From positions 1 through 26,097 of the forward strand of contig DFFQ01000032.1 of assembly GCA_002371025.1 (NCBI GenBank): 26,097 nt of DNA, read 5' to 3'. The translations under genes and the position numbers were made by a program. Of the stretch, positions 8,383-15,375 are shown piece after piece. Numbering within the stretch: position 1 is the stretch's first letter; each line of letters opens with the position of its first letter. The DNA is from Lachnospiraceae bacterium UBA3772. GTDB lineage: Bacteria; Bacillota; Clostridia; Lachnospirales; Lachnospiraceae. The notes below the pieces were generated by a model that was not told the DNA's origin, did not search any database, and worked only from the letters and a program-made list of their open reading frames with translations.

Positions 8383-8411
8383 AATATAGTAATAATCCTA
8401 CGATAAGTCAA
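8383..8411 (-). promoter_or_regulatory. Sigma-A promoter of the NSS transporter gene
   Basis: Minus strand TTGACT (8406-8411), 17-bp spacer, TATATT (8383-8388), about 39 bases before the start codon. It separates the transporter transcriptionally from the small ORF further upstream. Confidence 0.8.
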
Positions 8412-8460
8412 TACGAAAGCCTTAATTTTTTTCATAAAAAGAAGAAAATGCATTAATTTT

Positions 8461-8538
8461 TTACTTCATCAACTTTTCTATTCCCTGTTTACAGTAACCA
8501 ATCGCGGTCAAGGATAAAATAAAGCCCCAAATACTCAT
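8461..8538 (-). CDS. Possible 25-aa small membrane peptide
   Basis: Within the 303-base gap between the NSS transporter and the DUF1292 gene, the minus strand can encode a 25-residue peptide from an ATG at 8538. It has one hydrophobic segment (IWGFILSLTAIGYC) followed by a basic end (KQGIEKLMK), the form of known single-helix small proteins. The ribosome binding site is weak (GATGGA, 9 bases upstream), and the frame is open a further 14 codons upstream to a TAG. Some NSS transporters (MetPS of Corynebacterium) need a small membrane subunit, but I see no clear MetS similarity. It may instead be chance or the relic of a larger gene. The rest of this gap holds only two promoters. Confidence 0.3.
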   Translation of the reverse strand: MSIWGFILSLTAIGYCKQGIEKLMK

Positions 8539-8583
8539 CGTAAGGATTCCATCAATAATTGACCAATATATTTCTTTCTATTC

Positions 8584-8612
8584 TTGAGGATCCAAGCCAT
8601 TTCTGCTATACT
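8584..8612 (+). promoter_or_regulatory. Sigma-A promoter of the DUF1292 gene
   Basis: TTGAGG (8584-8589), 17-bp spacer, TATACT (8607-8612), about 35 bases before the ATG at 8648. Confidence 0.75.
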
Positions 8613-8647
8613 TTATTAATACTAATTGTTTAATTAAGAGGGATAAT

Positions 8648-8953
8648 ATGAATCAGAATAAAGTAAATGAAATGCAGTCATCTACTATCACTGTTGAGCT
8701 TGATGGAACAGATCCAGTTGAATGTGCCATCATTACAGTACTTACAGTAGCTGAAAATGATTATATCTTCCTTATCCCTATAAATGATAAGGGTGAGGAT
8801 GTAGGTGATGACATCTGGGTATACAGATATGTAGAAGATGAAACTCATACAGCTGATAATCCTGATCTCCAGGAAGTAACTGATCCTGAAGAATTCGAAC
8901 TTGTAGCTGCTGCATTCGATGATTATTGCGAAAAAAATGATCTGGAATTCTAA
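8648..8953 (+). CDS. DUF1292 family acidic small protein
   Basis: A 101-aa, strongly acidic, soluble protein matching the DUF1292 (YrzB-like) pattern of Firmicutes: an initial strand TITVELDGTDPVECAIITVL, then YIFLIPINDKGE, a central WVYRYVED, and a C-terminal EEFELVAAAFDDY helix. Function is not established for the family; genes of this family often lie near the RNA-processing genes yrrK/yqgF and yrzL, but here it stands alone between minus-strand genes with its own promoter. An AGAGGG ribosome binding site is 6 bases before the ATG. Its last codons form the left arm of the terminator, so coding and termination signals overlap. Confidence 0.9.
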   Translation: MNQNKVNEMQSSTITVELDGTDPVECAIITVLTVAENDYIFLIPINDKGEDVGDDIWVYRYVEDETHTADNPDLQEVTDPEEFELVAAAFDDYCEKNDLEF

Positions 8954-8970
8954 TTCCAGATCATTTTTTT
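8931..8970 (+). terminator. Bidirectional terminator overlapping the end of the DUF1292 gene
   Basis: A near-perfect inverted repeat (8939-8949 with 8952-8962; GATCTGGAATT / AATTCCAGATC) is flanked by seven A on the left and seven T on the right, which extend the pairing. It serves the plus-strand gene, whose stop codon TAA (8951-8953) lies in the loop and right arm, and by symmetry also the minus-strand E2-like gene that ends at 9022. Confidence 0.9.
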
Positions 8971-9021
8971 ACTATTATTTCAAAATATTCACGACAACTA
9001 AATCGCAAAACAAATTCTTTA

Positions 9022-9876
9022 TCAGAAGCTTACTTCTGTAGATATTGGTTTCTCTAAAAGCTCAGGATTTTCAATGAGCTTCTTTAAGAGTTTTAACGTC
9101 CTTGCATAATAATATCCATCTGCAATTCTTTCATCAATCGTCATGGAAAGATCTATCTGCTTTTTCATGGTTACATTTCCATTGATATCATATACAGGTC
9201 TTCTCTTCTTTTTTCCTATTATCATAAAAACCGAAGTTGTTCCCCAATTTGTCATATGATGATATCCGGTATTAAGTCCGATAGAACCTAAATTAGTAAG
9301 GACTATGGAGCACTGATATGGATCCGAAGCGATCACTGACTCTGGCATCCAGCCGTGTCTATCAGCAACTCTTGCCATGGCACCAATAAAATGCTTAAAT
9401 GGCAGCTTCTGTATAAAATTCATGCTTTCTGTAGATTTATCAACAGAAGTCTTACATAATTCAATCTGATCATTAACCTTTTTGCAAAGGCTGAAAAGTG
9501 TATCTGAATCTTCTGCAACGATTCTTGCAAGTGTTTCTTCACCATCATCCTCAAAAGTCTTCTTAACTGTAAATGCAGCAGTAAGATTATTTCTCTGATA
9601 AAGATTCTTATTTGCGATAAACCTGTTCATCTGAGGTCTTAGTCTGATAGTCTTTAATGCTGCCGTTATTATCACCTGAAATAGATTGATCTTAGGTCCA
9701 TCAATTTTCTGATTAACTTGCTTAATATACTCTTCTGTCTTTGCAAGATTAATTGTTATCCTCATACAAGCTTCATTATCGCATCTATTAGGATACATGA
9801 GTGGCATTATATAATGCATTGAATCCAAGTCTCTGATAAGAGTACCGTCCCGTCGGTCTCCCCATCTTCTAGCCAT
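9022..9876 (-). CDS. E2/CAT-fold acyltransferase-like protein without lipoyl domain, catalytic His replaced
   Basis: A 284-aa protein resembling only the catalytic domain of 2-oxoacid dehydrogenase E2 enzymes and chloramphenicol acetyltransferase. There is no lipoyl domain and no E1-binding domain, and no dehydrogenase subunits are nearby. The C-terminal motif that is HxxxDG in active enzymes (DHRVxDG in E2) reads DERIADGYYYAR, so the catalytic His position is Glu. Other family signals remain, such as IVLTNLGSIGL and SVFMIIGKKK before the motif. It is the last gene of the DegV / acyltransferase / PAP2 operon and overlaps the PAP2 gene by 8 bases, implying coupled translation. Acyl transfer by the usual mechanism seems unlikely; it may bind an acyl donor or act as a structural partner. 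Function unknown. Confidence 0.8.
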   Translation of the reverse strand: MARRWGDRRDGTLIRDLDSMHYIMPLMYPNRCDNEACMRITINLAKTEEYIKQVNQKIDGPKINLFQVIITAALKTIRLRPQMNRFIANKNLYQRNNLTAAFTVKKTFEDDGEETLARIVAEDSDTLFSLCKKVNDQIELCKTSVDKSTESMNFIQKLPFKHFIGAMARVADRHGWMPESVIASDPYQCSIVLTNLGSIGLNTGYHHMTNWGTTSVFMIIGKKKRRPVYDINGNVTMKKQIDLSMTIDERIADGYYYARTLKLLKKLIENPELLEKPISTEVSF

Positions 9877-10570
9877 TTATTTCTTCCCTCTTTCTCTCAC
9901 TTATAAATTTAGGCTTCCAATAAGCCTTCCAATATAATAATACCTCTGCAAAGAGACACATTGGAATTGCTGCAAATATATCCAACACTGAATGCTGCTT
10001 TACAAATGCAACAGAAATACAGATTGCTGCAGCCCAGATAATTATCAGTATCCGTAAAATCACTGCTAAATCCTTCTTTTTAGCCCAAACCGAAGCAATC
10101 GCAATAGAATAACCTACATGTAAGGATGGGCACACCCCTGTAGGAGTATCTACAGAATATATTAATCCCACTAATTTTGTCAAAATATTAGAATGTTCAA
10201 ATGTAACCGGTCTTCCATACTGAACCGAAGGCCAGATTATATAAACTATCACAGCTATAACCTGAGTGATTATTATAAAAGTCTGCATCTTCTTAAATCC
10301 TTCAACGTCATAAAGAAGCATATAAAGAAGTGAACCAACTACAAATAAATACCAGGAAACATAAAGGATGATAAAATATTCATTAAATGGAATCATATCA
10401 TCCAACCTGCAATGAACCACATGGCAGGCTGATTCCGGTATGAATTTTTCAGTAACGGCATACATTATAAGATATCCTACCCATCCAAGCAAAAGCAAAA
10501 GATGGGAGAATTCTGGAGTACGTATGTTATTTAATCTTACTTTTCTATAATCTCTGACTGGTGTTTTCAT
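9869..10570 (-). CDS. PAP2 family membrane phosphatase
   Basis: A 233-aa integral membrane protein with about six hydrophobic segments and PAP2 superfamily motifs: CPSLHVGYS (motif 2 with the acid His; about residues 147-155) and KQHSVLDIFAA (motif 3 with nucleophile His and the supporting Asp; about 189-199). The YGRP stretch before them is the possible remnant of motif 1. PSLH rather than PSGH, together with the KQHSVLD form, places it in the Aur1/Ipt1-like PAP2 subgroup, which includes lipid phosphatases and phosphotransferases. The likely substrate is a membrane lipid phosphate such as phosphatidic acid or undecaprenyl-PP, but the sequence does not say which. It starts 3 bases after the acyltransferase stop with no ribosome binding site of its own, so translation is probably coupled. 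It overlaps the E2-like gene by 8 bases. Confidence 0.88.
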   Translation of the reverse strand: MKTPVRDYRKVRLNNIRTPEFSHLLLLLGWVGYLIMYAVTEKFIPESACHVVHCRLDDMIPFNEYFIILYVSWYLFVVGSLLYMLLYDVEGFKKMQTFIIITQVIAVIVYIIWPSVQYGRPVTFEHSNILTKLVGLIYSVDTPTGVCPSLHVGYSIAIASVWAKKKDLAVILRILIIIWAAAICISVAFVKQHSVLDIFAAIPMCLFAEVLLYWKAYWKPKFISERKREEING

Positions 10571-10573
10571 ATT

Positions 10574-11323
10574 CTACATTACCAAACGGGTATTATCCGG
10601 ATAATCTTTCTTACTTATATTAGGATATGGAACGACTTTATGATACGGCCTGCTATAAGCCATTTCAGATATTTCATCCATAAGATAATTGCAGATTCTT
10701 ATCCTTTCCCTATGAATATCATTTTCATTATTAAAATAAACAGGTTTACCAATAATAAGCTTCTTTAACCCCGGACAAACATAGAGTGGCACAAAAGGTA
10801 TATTTTCATTTGTTTCTTTATAATACCTTTTTGCCACGTCCACAAATCCCTGCTGAAATTCATGTACTATATTATTATGTTCATCATAACATTCTGGAAA
10901 AATAATAACTTTTGTCCCTTCCTCAAGTCTTTTTACTGACTCTTTAAATGTTACAGCCACTCTTTTATCCTTATAAACTGGTATTGTATCAGCATTATTA
11001 AAAACACTGACTGATATTGGAGCTATGATATAAGAAAGTATTTTAAAGAAGAACCTTACTCCCTTAGGTTTATTGCTCCAAAAATCCTTATAAGCATAGG
11101 ATGGTACTTCCGAAAGATGCATCATCTTACTAATACACCATATATATTTCTTTCCTGGAAAATATAACTGACAGGCAATGGGGCCATGCATCTGAGAATG
11201 ATTACCCACTACAATTGCCGGTCCATCAGGAAGATTTTCTATTCCTTCCACATCTATATGGGGATAAAACACTTTGGTAAGTGTCCTTATAAATCTATAA
11301 TTTAGAGAAATCTTCTTTTCCAT
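10574..11323 (-). CDS. PlsC-like lysophospholipid acyltransferase with altered motifs
   Basis: A 249-aa member of the PlsC / AGPAT superfamily, which acylates lysophosphatidic acid or related lipid acceptors at the membrane. The usual order is visible: an N-terminal FIRTLTKVFYPHIDVEGIENL, block I at VVGNHSQMHGP, and block III at VIIFPECYDE. Both catalytic blocks differ from textbook form: NHxxxxD ends in Gly (NHSQMHG) and FPEG is FPEC. The His is retained. I use the ATG at 11323 (MEKKISLNY), which lies 5 bases after the DegV stop; the frame is open to an ATG at 11389 but that would overlap DegV by 61 bases and adds an atypical N-terminus. Ribosome binding site is weak (AGAGAAG), consistent with coupling to DegV. 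Substrate is not determinable from sequence. Confidence 0.82.
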   Translation of the reverse strand: MEKKISLNYRFIRTLTKVFYPHIDVEGIENLPDGPAIVVGNHSQMHGPIACQLYFPGKKYIWCISKMMHLSEVPSYAYKDFWSNKPKGVRFFFKILSYIIAPISVSVFNNADTIPVYKDKRVAVTFKESVKRLEEGTKVIIFPECYDEHNNIVHEFQQGFVDVAKRYYKETNENIPFVPLYVCPGLKKLIIGKPVYFNNENDIHRERIRICNYLMDEISEMAYSRPYHKVVPYPNISKKDYPDNTRLVM

Positions 11324-11328
11324 AGATT

Positions 11329-12213
11329 CTAGTCTTCTCTCTTTTTTCCCCAGAAGAAAAGTGCCACTGTACCAGGGCCTGTATGACAACCGATGGTTGC
11401 CCCGATGTCAAATATTTCAACCTTGCCTTTGATCTTTGGAAATCTTTCAGCTATAAGATCTGCCAAAGCCTTGGCACCATCCGGATCAGAATTTGAGATA
11501 AATACTTTATCACTATATTCAAGTCCATTATCAGCAAGTTCCTGCATCTTTTCAGCAGCTCTTAAAATTGCTTTCTTCTTTGTACGGATCTTTTCTCTTG
11601 AAATAAGTCTTCCCATATAATCTACATTTAAAAGAGGACAGATGCTAAGAACCTTACCGATTGCTCCAGCTGTCTTTGAAACTCTTCCACCTCTTATAAA
11701 GAAAGTAAGATCTGATGAAAAAAACCAATGATTAACATTTAACTTATTCTCTTCTGCCCAGGTATTTAACTCTTCAATGTCCATCCCCTCTTCTTTAAGA
11801 TCTGCAAGCTTATCCATGAATAACCCATATCCTGATGAAGCTTCAAGAGAATCTACTATATATATTTTTCTGCCAGGAAATAGTTCTTTAAGAATATCTG
11901 CAGCTGTACAAGCTGAGTTATATGTTCCAGATATTCCGGAAGAAAGTGTAGCATGAAGAATATCCTTTCCATCCTTAAGGAAAGATGTAAAATATTCCAC
12001 ATATTCACCAACACTTACCTGTGAAGTCTTTGCATCCGCTCCTTCAAGCATTCTTTTATGAAGCTCAGAAGTCTTGATGGACACACCCATATCATCCTTA
12101 TATGAAACTCCATCTACGGAATAATTAAAACATATATATTTTATATCTCTTTTCTCCATATATTCTGGAGTAAGATCTACAGTTGAGCAACAGCTCAATA
12201 CGTATTCTGTCAT
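11329..12213 (-). CDS. DegV / FakB family fatty-acid-binding protein
   Basis: A 294-aa DegV family protein. DegV/FakB proteins bind a fatty acid in a deep pocket; FakB presents it to the kinase FakA, which makes acyl-phosphate for phospholipid synthesis. The N-terminal STVDL loop, the TSQVS motif (FakB TSQPS; about residues 63-67), SSGISGTYNSA, the GGRVSK motif and the C-terminal CHTGPGT, whose His contacts the carboxylate, are all present, so ligand binding looks intact. It heads the operon with PlsC-like, PAP2 and E2-like genes, from a near-consensus promoter (12256-12284). GAGG lies 7 bases before the ATG. No FakA-like kinase is in the window. The link to lipid acylation is inferred from context. 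Confidence 0.92.
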   Translation of the reverse strand: MTEYVLSCCSTVDLTPEYMEKRDIKYICFNYSVDGVSYKDDMGVSIKTSELHKRMLEGADAKTSQVSVGEYVEYFTSFLKDGKDILHATLSSGISGTYNSACTAADILKELFPGRKIYIVDSLEASSGYGLFMDKLADLKEEGMDIEELNTWAEENKLNVNHWFFSSDLTFFIRGGRVSKTAGAIGKVLSICPLLNVDYMGRLISREKIRTKKKAILRAAEKMQELADNGLEYSDKVFISNSDPDGAKALADLIAERFPKIKGKVEIFDIGATIGCHTGPGTVALFFWGKKRED

Positions 12214-12255
12214 TATTTAACCTCGTAATTTTGTAAATTTTTCACTCTGTTATCT

Positions 12256-12284
12256 ATATTAGTCATGAAATAAATCAATGTCAA
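12256..12284 (-). promoter_or_regulatory. Near-consensus sigma-A promoter of the DegV lipid operon
   Basis: Minus strand perfect TTGACA (12279-12284), 17-bp spacer, TAATAT (12256-12261), about 42 bases before the DegV start. Its -35 lies only 13 bases after the stop of the HD-GYP gene, with no terminator between, so read-through from that gene is possible. Confidence 0.85.
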
Positions 12285-12297
12285 TCTTAAGAAATGT

Positions 12298-13317
12298 CTA
12301 TTCATGCAAGGAAAAATCAGTATCCTCATCCATCATTTCCAACATGATCTCTGCAAAATATGGGTCAAATTGAGTTCCCTTATTGTTTTTAATCTCTTCT
12401 CTCACCAGTCTCTGAGGAAGTAGCGGTCTGTAACTTCTGTTAGAAGTCATGGCATCATAGGCATCTGCAACGCCGATTATCCTTCCGACTTCAGGAATAT
12501 CTTCACCCTTTAATCCATCAGGATAACCCGTACCATCATATCTTTCATGATGGAACCTTGCTCCCTCCCAGATACCGGGGATTTCAGAAATATTCTTAAG
12601 TATCTCACTTCCTATTACCGGATGAGTCTTAATGATATCATATTCTTCCACCGTAAGCTTTGATTTTTTATTTATTATCTCATCAGGAATACCAATCTTT
12701 CCAATATCATGAAGAAGTCCGATATAATAAATGCTTTGCTGCATTTTTTCATCTTTTCCTGCACGTCGGGCAATCTCTCTTGAATAAGTGGCAACACGAG
12801 TCGAATGTCCGTTGGTGTACTTATCCTTTGCATCTATGGTGCCAACTAAAGCTTTAATGATCTGATCCGTCATTCTTTCCACAGACTTTCTTCTTTCTTC
12901 AGCCTTCCTTGTCTGTTTTTCTACCTCTGACTGAAGACATTTCTTTAAATGCTCAAGTTCAAGTATCCTTCCGACTCTCTGGATCATTACTTCAGCTATA
13001 AATGGCTTTCTGATATAGTCCTGTGCTCCTACTTTAAAGCTGTCCACCTCAGAACTTTTATCAACGTCTCCTGTTAGAAAAACTACAGGTATATCTTTTA
13101 ATTTATCATTTTCACTTAGGATTTTCATAACTTCAAATCCATCCATATTAGGCATATGGATATCCAGAAGAATAAGAGAAGGTTCAATTTCAGCTGCCAT
13201 TTTAAGTCCTTCTTCGCCAGAAGTTGCAGAATAAACCTCATATTCTCTTTCCAGAATATGCTTAGCAATCCTGTTATTCATAGGACTGTCATCAATAATT
13301 AATATTCTTTTACTCAT
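12298..13317 (-). CDS. Response regulator with HD-GYP cyclic di-GMP phosphodiesterase domain
   Basis: A 339-aa two-domain cytoplasmic regulator of the RpfG type. Residues 1-120 are a CheY-like receiver with the acidic pair DD in LIIDDSPMN, the phospho-acceptor Asp in LLDIHMPNMDG and the conserved Lys in YIRKPF. After a coiled-coil-like linker comes an HD-GYP domain with its ligands intact: HSTRVATYS, GLLHDIGKIGIPDEI, HHERYDGTGYPDGLKGE and VADAYDAMTS. Such proteins hydrolyse cyclic di-GMP when phosphorylated. I start at the ATG at 13317 (GGAG 6 bases upstream); a GTG at 13356 lies only about 11 bases after the -10 box and has no site. No histidine kinase gene is adjacent. It may work against the GGDEF protein at 3802-5559, although that enzyme looks degenerate. 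Confidence 0.95.
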   Translation of the reverse strand: MSKRILIIDDSPMNNRIAKHILEREYEVYSATSGEEGLKMAAEIEPSLILLDIHMPNMDGFEVMKILSENDKLKDIPVVFLTGDVDKSSEVDSFKVGAQDYIRKPFIAEVMIQRVGRILELEHLKKCLQSEVEKQTRKAEERRKSVERMTDQIIKALVGTIDAKDKYTNGHSTRVATYSREIARRAGKDEKMQQSIYYIGLLHDIGKIGIPDEIINKKSKLTVEEYDIIKTHPVIGSEILKNISEIPGIWEGARFHHERYDGTGYPDGLKGEDIPEVGRIIGVADAYDAMTSNRSYRPLLPQRLVREEIKNNKGTQFDPYFAEIMLEMMDEDTDFSLHE

Positions 13318-13366
13318 ATAAAACTCCGATTCCTTAAATAAAATCTCAACTTTCACTTTTTTCCCA

Positions 13367-13396
13367 AGTATAATTTTATCATGGAACCTAAGCCAA
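13367..13396 (-). promoter_or_regulatory. Sigma-A promoter of the HD-GYP regulator
   Basis: Minus strand TTGGCT (13391-13396), 18-bp spacer, TATACT (13367-13372), 49 bases before the ATG at 13317. Confidence 0.6.
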
Positions 13397-13469
13397 CGTA
13401 TGAATATTCTATGAAAAATTATAAAAAAATGTCCTGGCTATTAATTAAAATAATCCTCCATAACAACAA

Positions 13470-13497
13470 ATCAGAGGCGCCTTACAGCACCTCTGAT
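13470..13497 (-). terminator. Stem-loop at the end of the three-paralogue operon
   Basis: Arms 13470-13480 and 13487-13497 pair as 8 bp, one mismatch and 2 bp around CTTACA. It lies 5 bases after the last stop codon of the operon. The minus-strand sequence that follows (TTGTTGTTATGG) is only partly T-rich, so termination may be incomplete. Confidence 0.65.
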
Positions 13498-13502
13498 CTA
13501 AA

Positions 13503-14456
13503 CTAAAATATTTTATTAATATCCTCTTCTGTGATTACTCCATTTATCGGGTAACTCTCTGCTTCCTTGGATTCTCTTAGATAATGTTCAATTTTTTTAA
13601 ATAACTCCTGTTCAACAGATCCCATTAATAAATAATAATAATTTTTTTCTTTATTGTCTTCATTTTGATATACTTCTAAATCTTCTTCATCATAAGTATC
13701 TTCTTCATATAAATTATACTCATTAATATAATACTCATAACATATTGTATTTATATAAAATTCATTTTTATCAAATGTAAAGATAACATAGGTATTACAG
13801 TCCAAATGATTAATATCACAGGCCACCCCGTTTTCTCCCAGATAATCCAGCTTATTGAAACTCATTTTATTACCATAAACCTTTCCATCATAATAATGGA
13901 GTATCAACAGATTCTCATAATTACCTTCTGGATCATAATCAGGTGCCTCATCAATTTTAAGAATTACTTCCTTACTCCCGTCTCTATCCAGGTCAATTCT
14001 ATATATAGCTTCTACTGAATAGTCCGTTATCTTTTTATTATCATAATAATAATAGCCGGCCTGATAATTTATAACAGAATCACATGTTGCATCACAAGTA
14101 TAGTAAGCTATATCAGCTTCCCCCGTTAAAACTTCTTTATATTTTTTATTTATCTCTGTTTTTTCTTTTTCAGTTATTTCTACTTCAGAGGTATCATCTT
14201 CTCCATTTAATAAAAGATTAAGATTATTTTTTACTTCTGCCTCAATTTCAATACTTTCATCAAAACTATAATCATCCGGCCCATCATACATTATCTCATC
14301 TTTAGAATAACTTCTTTTCTTTTGATCATAGTTCTGATATGGATAATATGGATCATTATAATCATTAAACAAACTATCACATCCAGTTGTACTTATGATT
14401 AGCAGAGTAAGTAACGGCAGTATAAATAATTTTTTTATTTCATGAGAATATTTCAT
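13503..14456 (-). CDS. Exported lipoprotein of unknown function, paralogue C
   Basis: A 317-aa putative lipoprotein that I do not recognise as a named family. A basic N-terminus and hydrophobic core lead to a lipobox-like ISTTGC with Cys26, though the -3 residue is atypical. The mature part is very acidic and Tyr/Asp/Asn-rich, with a low-complexity start (DYNDPYYPY). It shares a core with the next two upstream genes: INKKYKEVLTGE, then a calcium-loop-like DLDRDGSKEV followed by LLILHYYDGKVYG. The ATG at 14456 has AGGGAG 5 bases upstream and is preferred over an earlier in-frame start at 14489. It is last in the operon and its base composition is markedly A/T rich compared with flanking genes. 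It could bind Ca2+ through DxDxDG, but this is inference. Confidence 0.7.
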   Translation of the reverse strand: MKYSHEIKKLFILPLLTLLIISTTGCDSLFNDYNDPYYPYQNYDQKKRSYSKDEIMYDGPDDYSFDESIEIEAEVKNNLNLLLNGEDDTSEVEITEKEKTEINKKYKEVLTGEADIAYYTCDATCDSVINYQAGYYYYDNKKITDYSVEAIYRIDLDRDGSKEVILKIDEAPDYDPEGNYENLLILHYYDGKVYGNKMSFNKLDYLGENGVACDINHLDCNTYVIFTFDKNEFYINTICYEYYINEYNLYEEDTYDEEDLEVYQNEDNKEKNYYYLLMGSVEQELFKKIEHYLRESKEAESYPINGVITEEDINKIF

Positions 14457-14502
14457 TTTATCTCCCTGACCAAATAGTAAAACTTCCATTTCAAATCTCT
14501 AA

Positions 14503-15327
14503 CTACTCAGACCATAAATCCTCTCGCCACTCATGCCTGTCAAAACTGTATAGTTTTACTCTGTCCTCTGTTATATTCTTAATCCCCATGTCATATATAT
14601 CTTTATTAACCACTTCGTCACCAAACACATATATATTACCATATTGTTCATTATAATGAATACTGCAGATTTCTTTTACTATAACGTCATCATTTTGAAA
14701 TTTCAGACAAAAGAATGCATCATATTCATCATTCTTTGCATGCTGAAATGTACCATCTGTTCTAAGTTCATCCATATCTTCAAATGGAATAATATATCCA
14801 TAAACTTCTCCATTAAAGTAATGTAACACCATATTTCTGGCTATGTTTTTACCTGCCCTTATGGTAAGAACTACTTCTTTGCTCCCATCCCTATCAAAAT
14901 CTACAAGCCCTATCTTATATGGTGCAAAATACATTCCATTAGTATTTTTAAAATTTCTTATATTAGCTTTATAGCGAAAGAGATCTGAATCATAAATTCC
15001 CCTTGAATAAAAATCTTTCTTTCCATTAAGAACATCAAGGTAAGCCTGCTTTATCTCATTACATTTTTCATCTGATAATTCTATTTTTTCATTCTTATCA
15101 ATAACTAAAGGATCATATTTAAAGGAATCTGTATCATTTTCCTGCTTTGACTGAATGTTCTGTAACTCACTATACATTTTTACACTATATCTCTTCGGAG
15201 GTGCTTCACACGGAGTAATATATGCATAAACAGACATAGTATCGATCACATCAGTGGAATATAATCTATGTCCAACTAATACCAATACTGTTATTATAAG
15301 ACCAGCTAAAACTAATCTATATTTCAT
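14503..15327 (-). CDS. Exported membrane-anchored protein of unknown function, paralogue B
   Basis: A 274-aa protein with an N-terminal hydrophobic segment (LVLAGLIITVLVLVGH) that lacks a lipobox Cys, so it is probably an uncleaved signal anchor with the rest outside the cell. The shared core is clear: EIKQAYLDVLNGKKDFY, then DFDRDGSKEVVLTI and MVLHYFNGEVYGYIIPF, plus a C-terminal FDRHEWREDL shared with paralogue A. The DxDxDGxxE loop resembles EF-hand-like calcium loops. The ATG at 15327 has AAAGGAG 9 bases upstream; an in-frame TTG at 15333 would sit too close to the site. It is the middle gene of three, 46 bases before paralogue C and 48 bases after paralogue A. Function unknown. Confidence 0.72.
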   Translation of the reverse strand: MKYRLVLAGLIITVLVLVGHRLYSTDVIDTMSVYAYITPCEAPPKRYSVKMYSELQNIQSKQENDTDSFKYDPLVIDKNEKIELSDEKCNEIKQAYLDVLNGKKDFYSRGIYDSDLFRYKANIRNFKNTNGMYFAPYKIGLVDFDRDGSKEVVLTIRAGKNIARNMVLHYFNGEVYGYIIPFEDMDELRTDGTFQHAKNDEYDAFFCLKFQNDDVIVKEICSIHYNEQYGNIYVFGDEVVNKDIYDMGIKNITEDRVKLYSFDRHEWREDLWSE

Positions 15328-15375
15328 GCACAATTACTCCTTTCCAAAGAATTAATCTATTCTCTAAAGTACCTT

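Noticed and set aside
8461..8538. MetS small subunit identity for the 25-aa peptide
   Set aside because: No recognisable MetS sequence, and it lies upstream with a separate promoter between it and the transporter.
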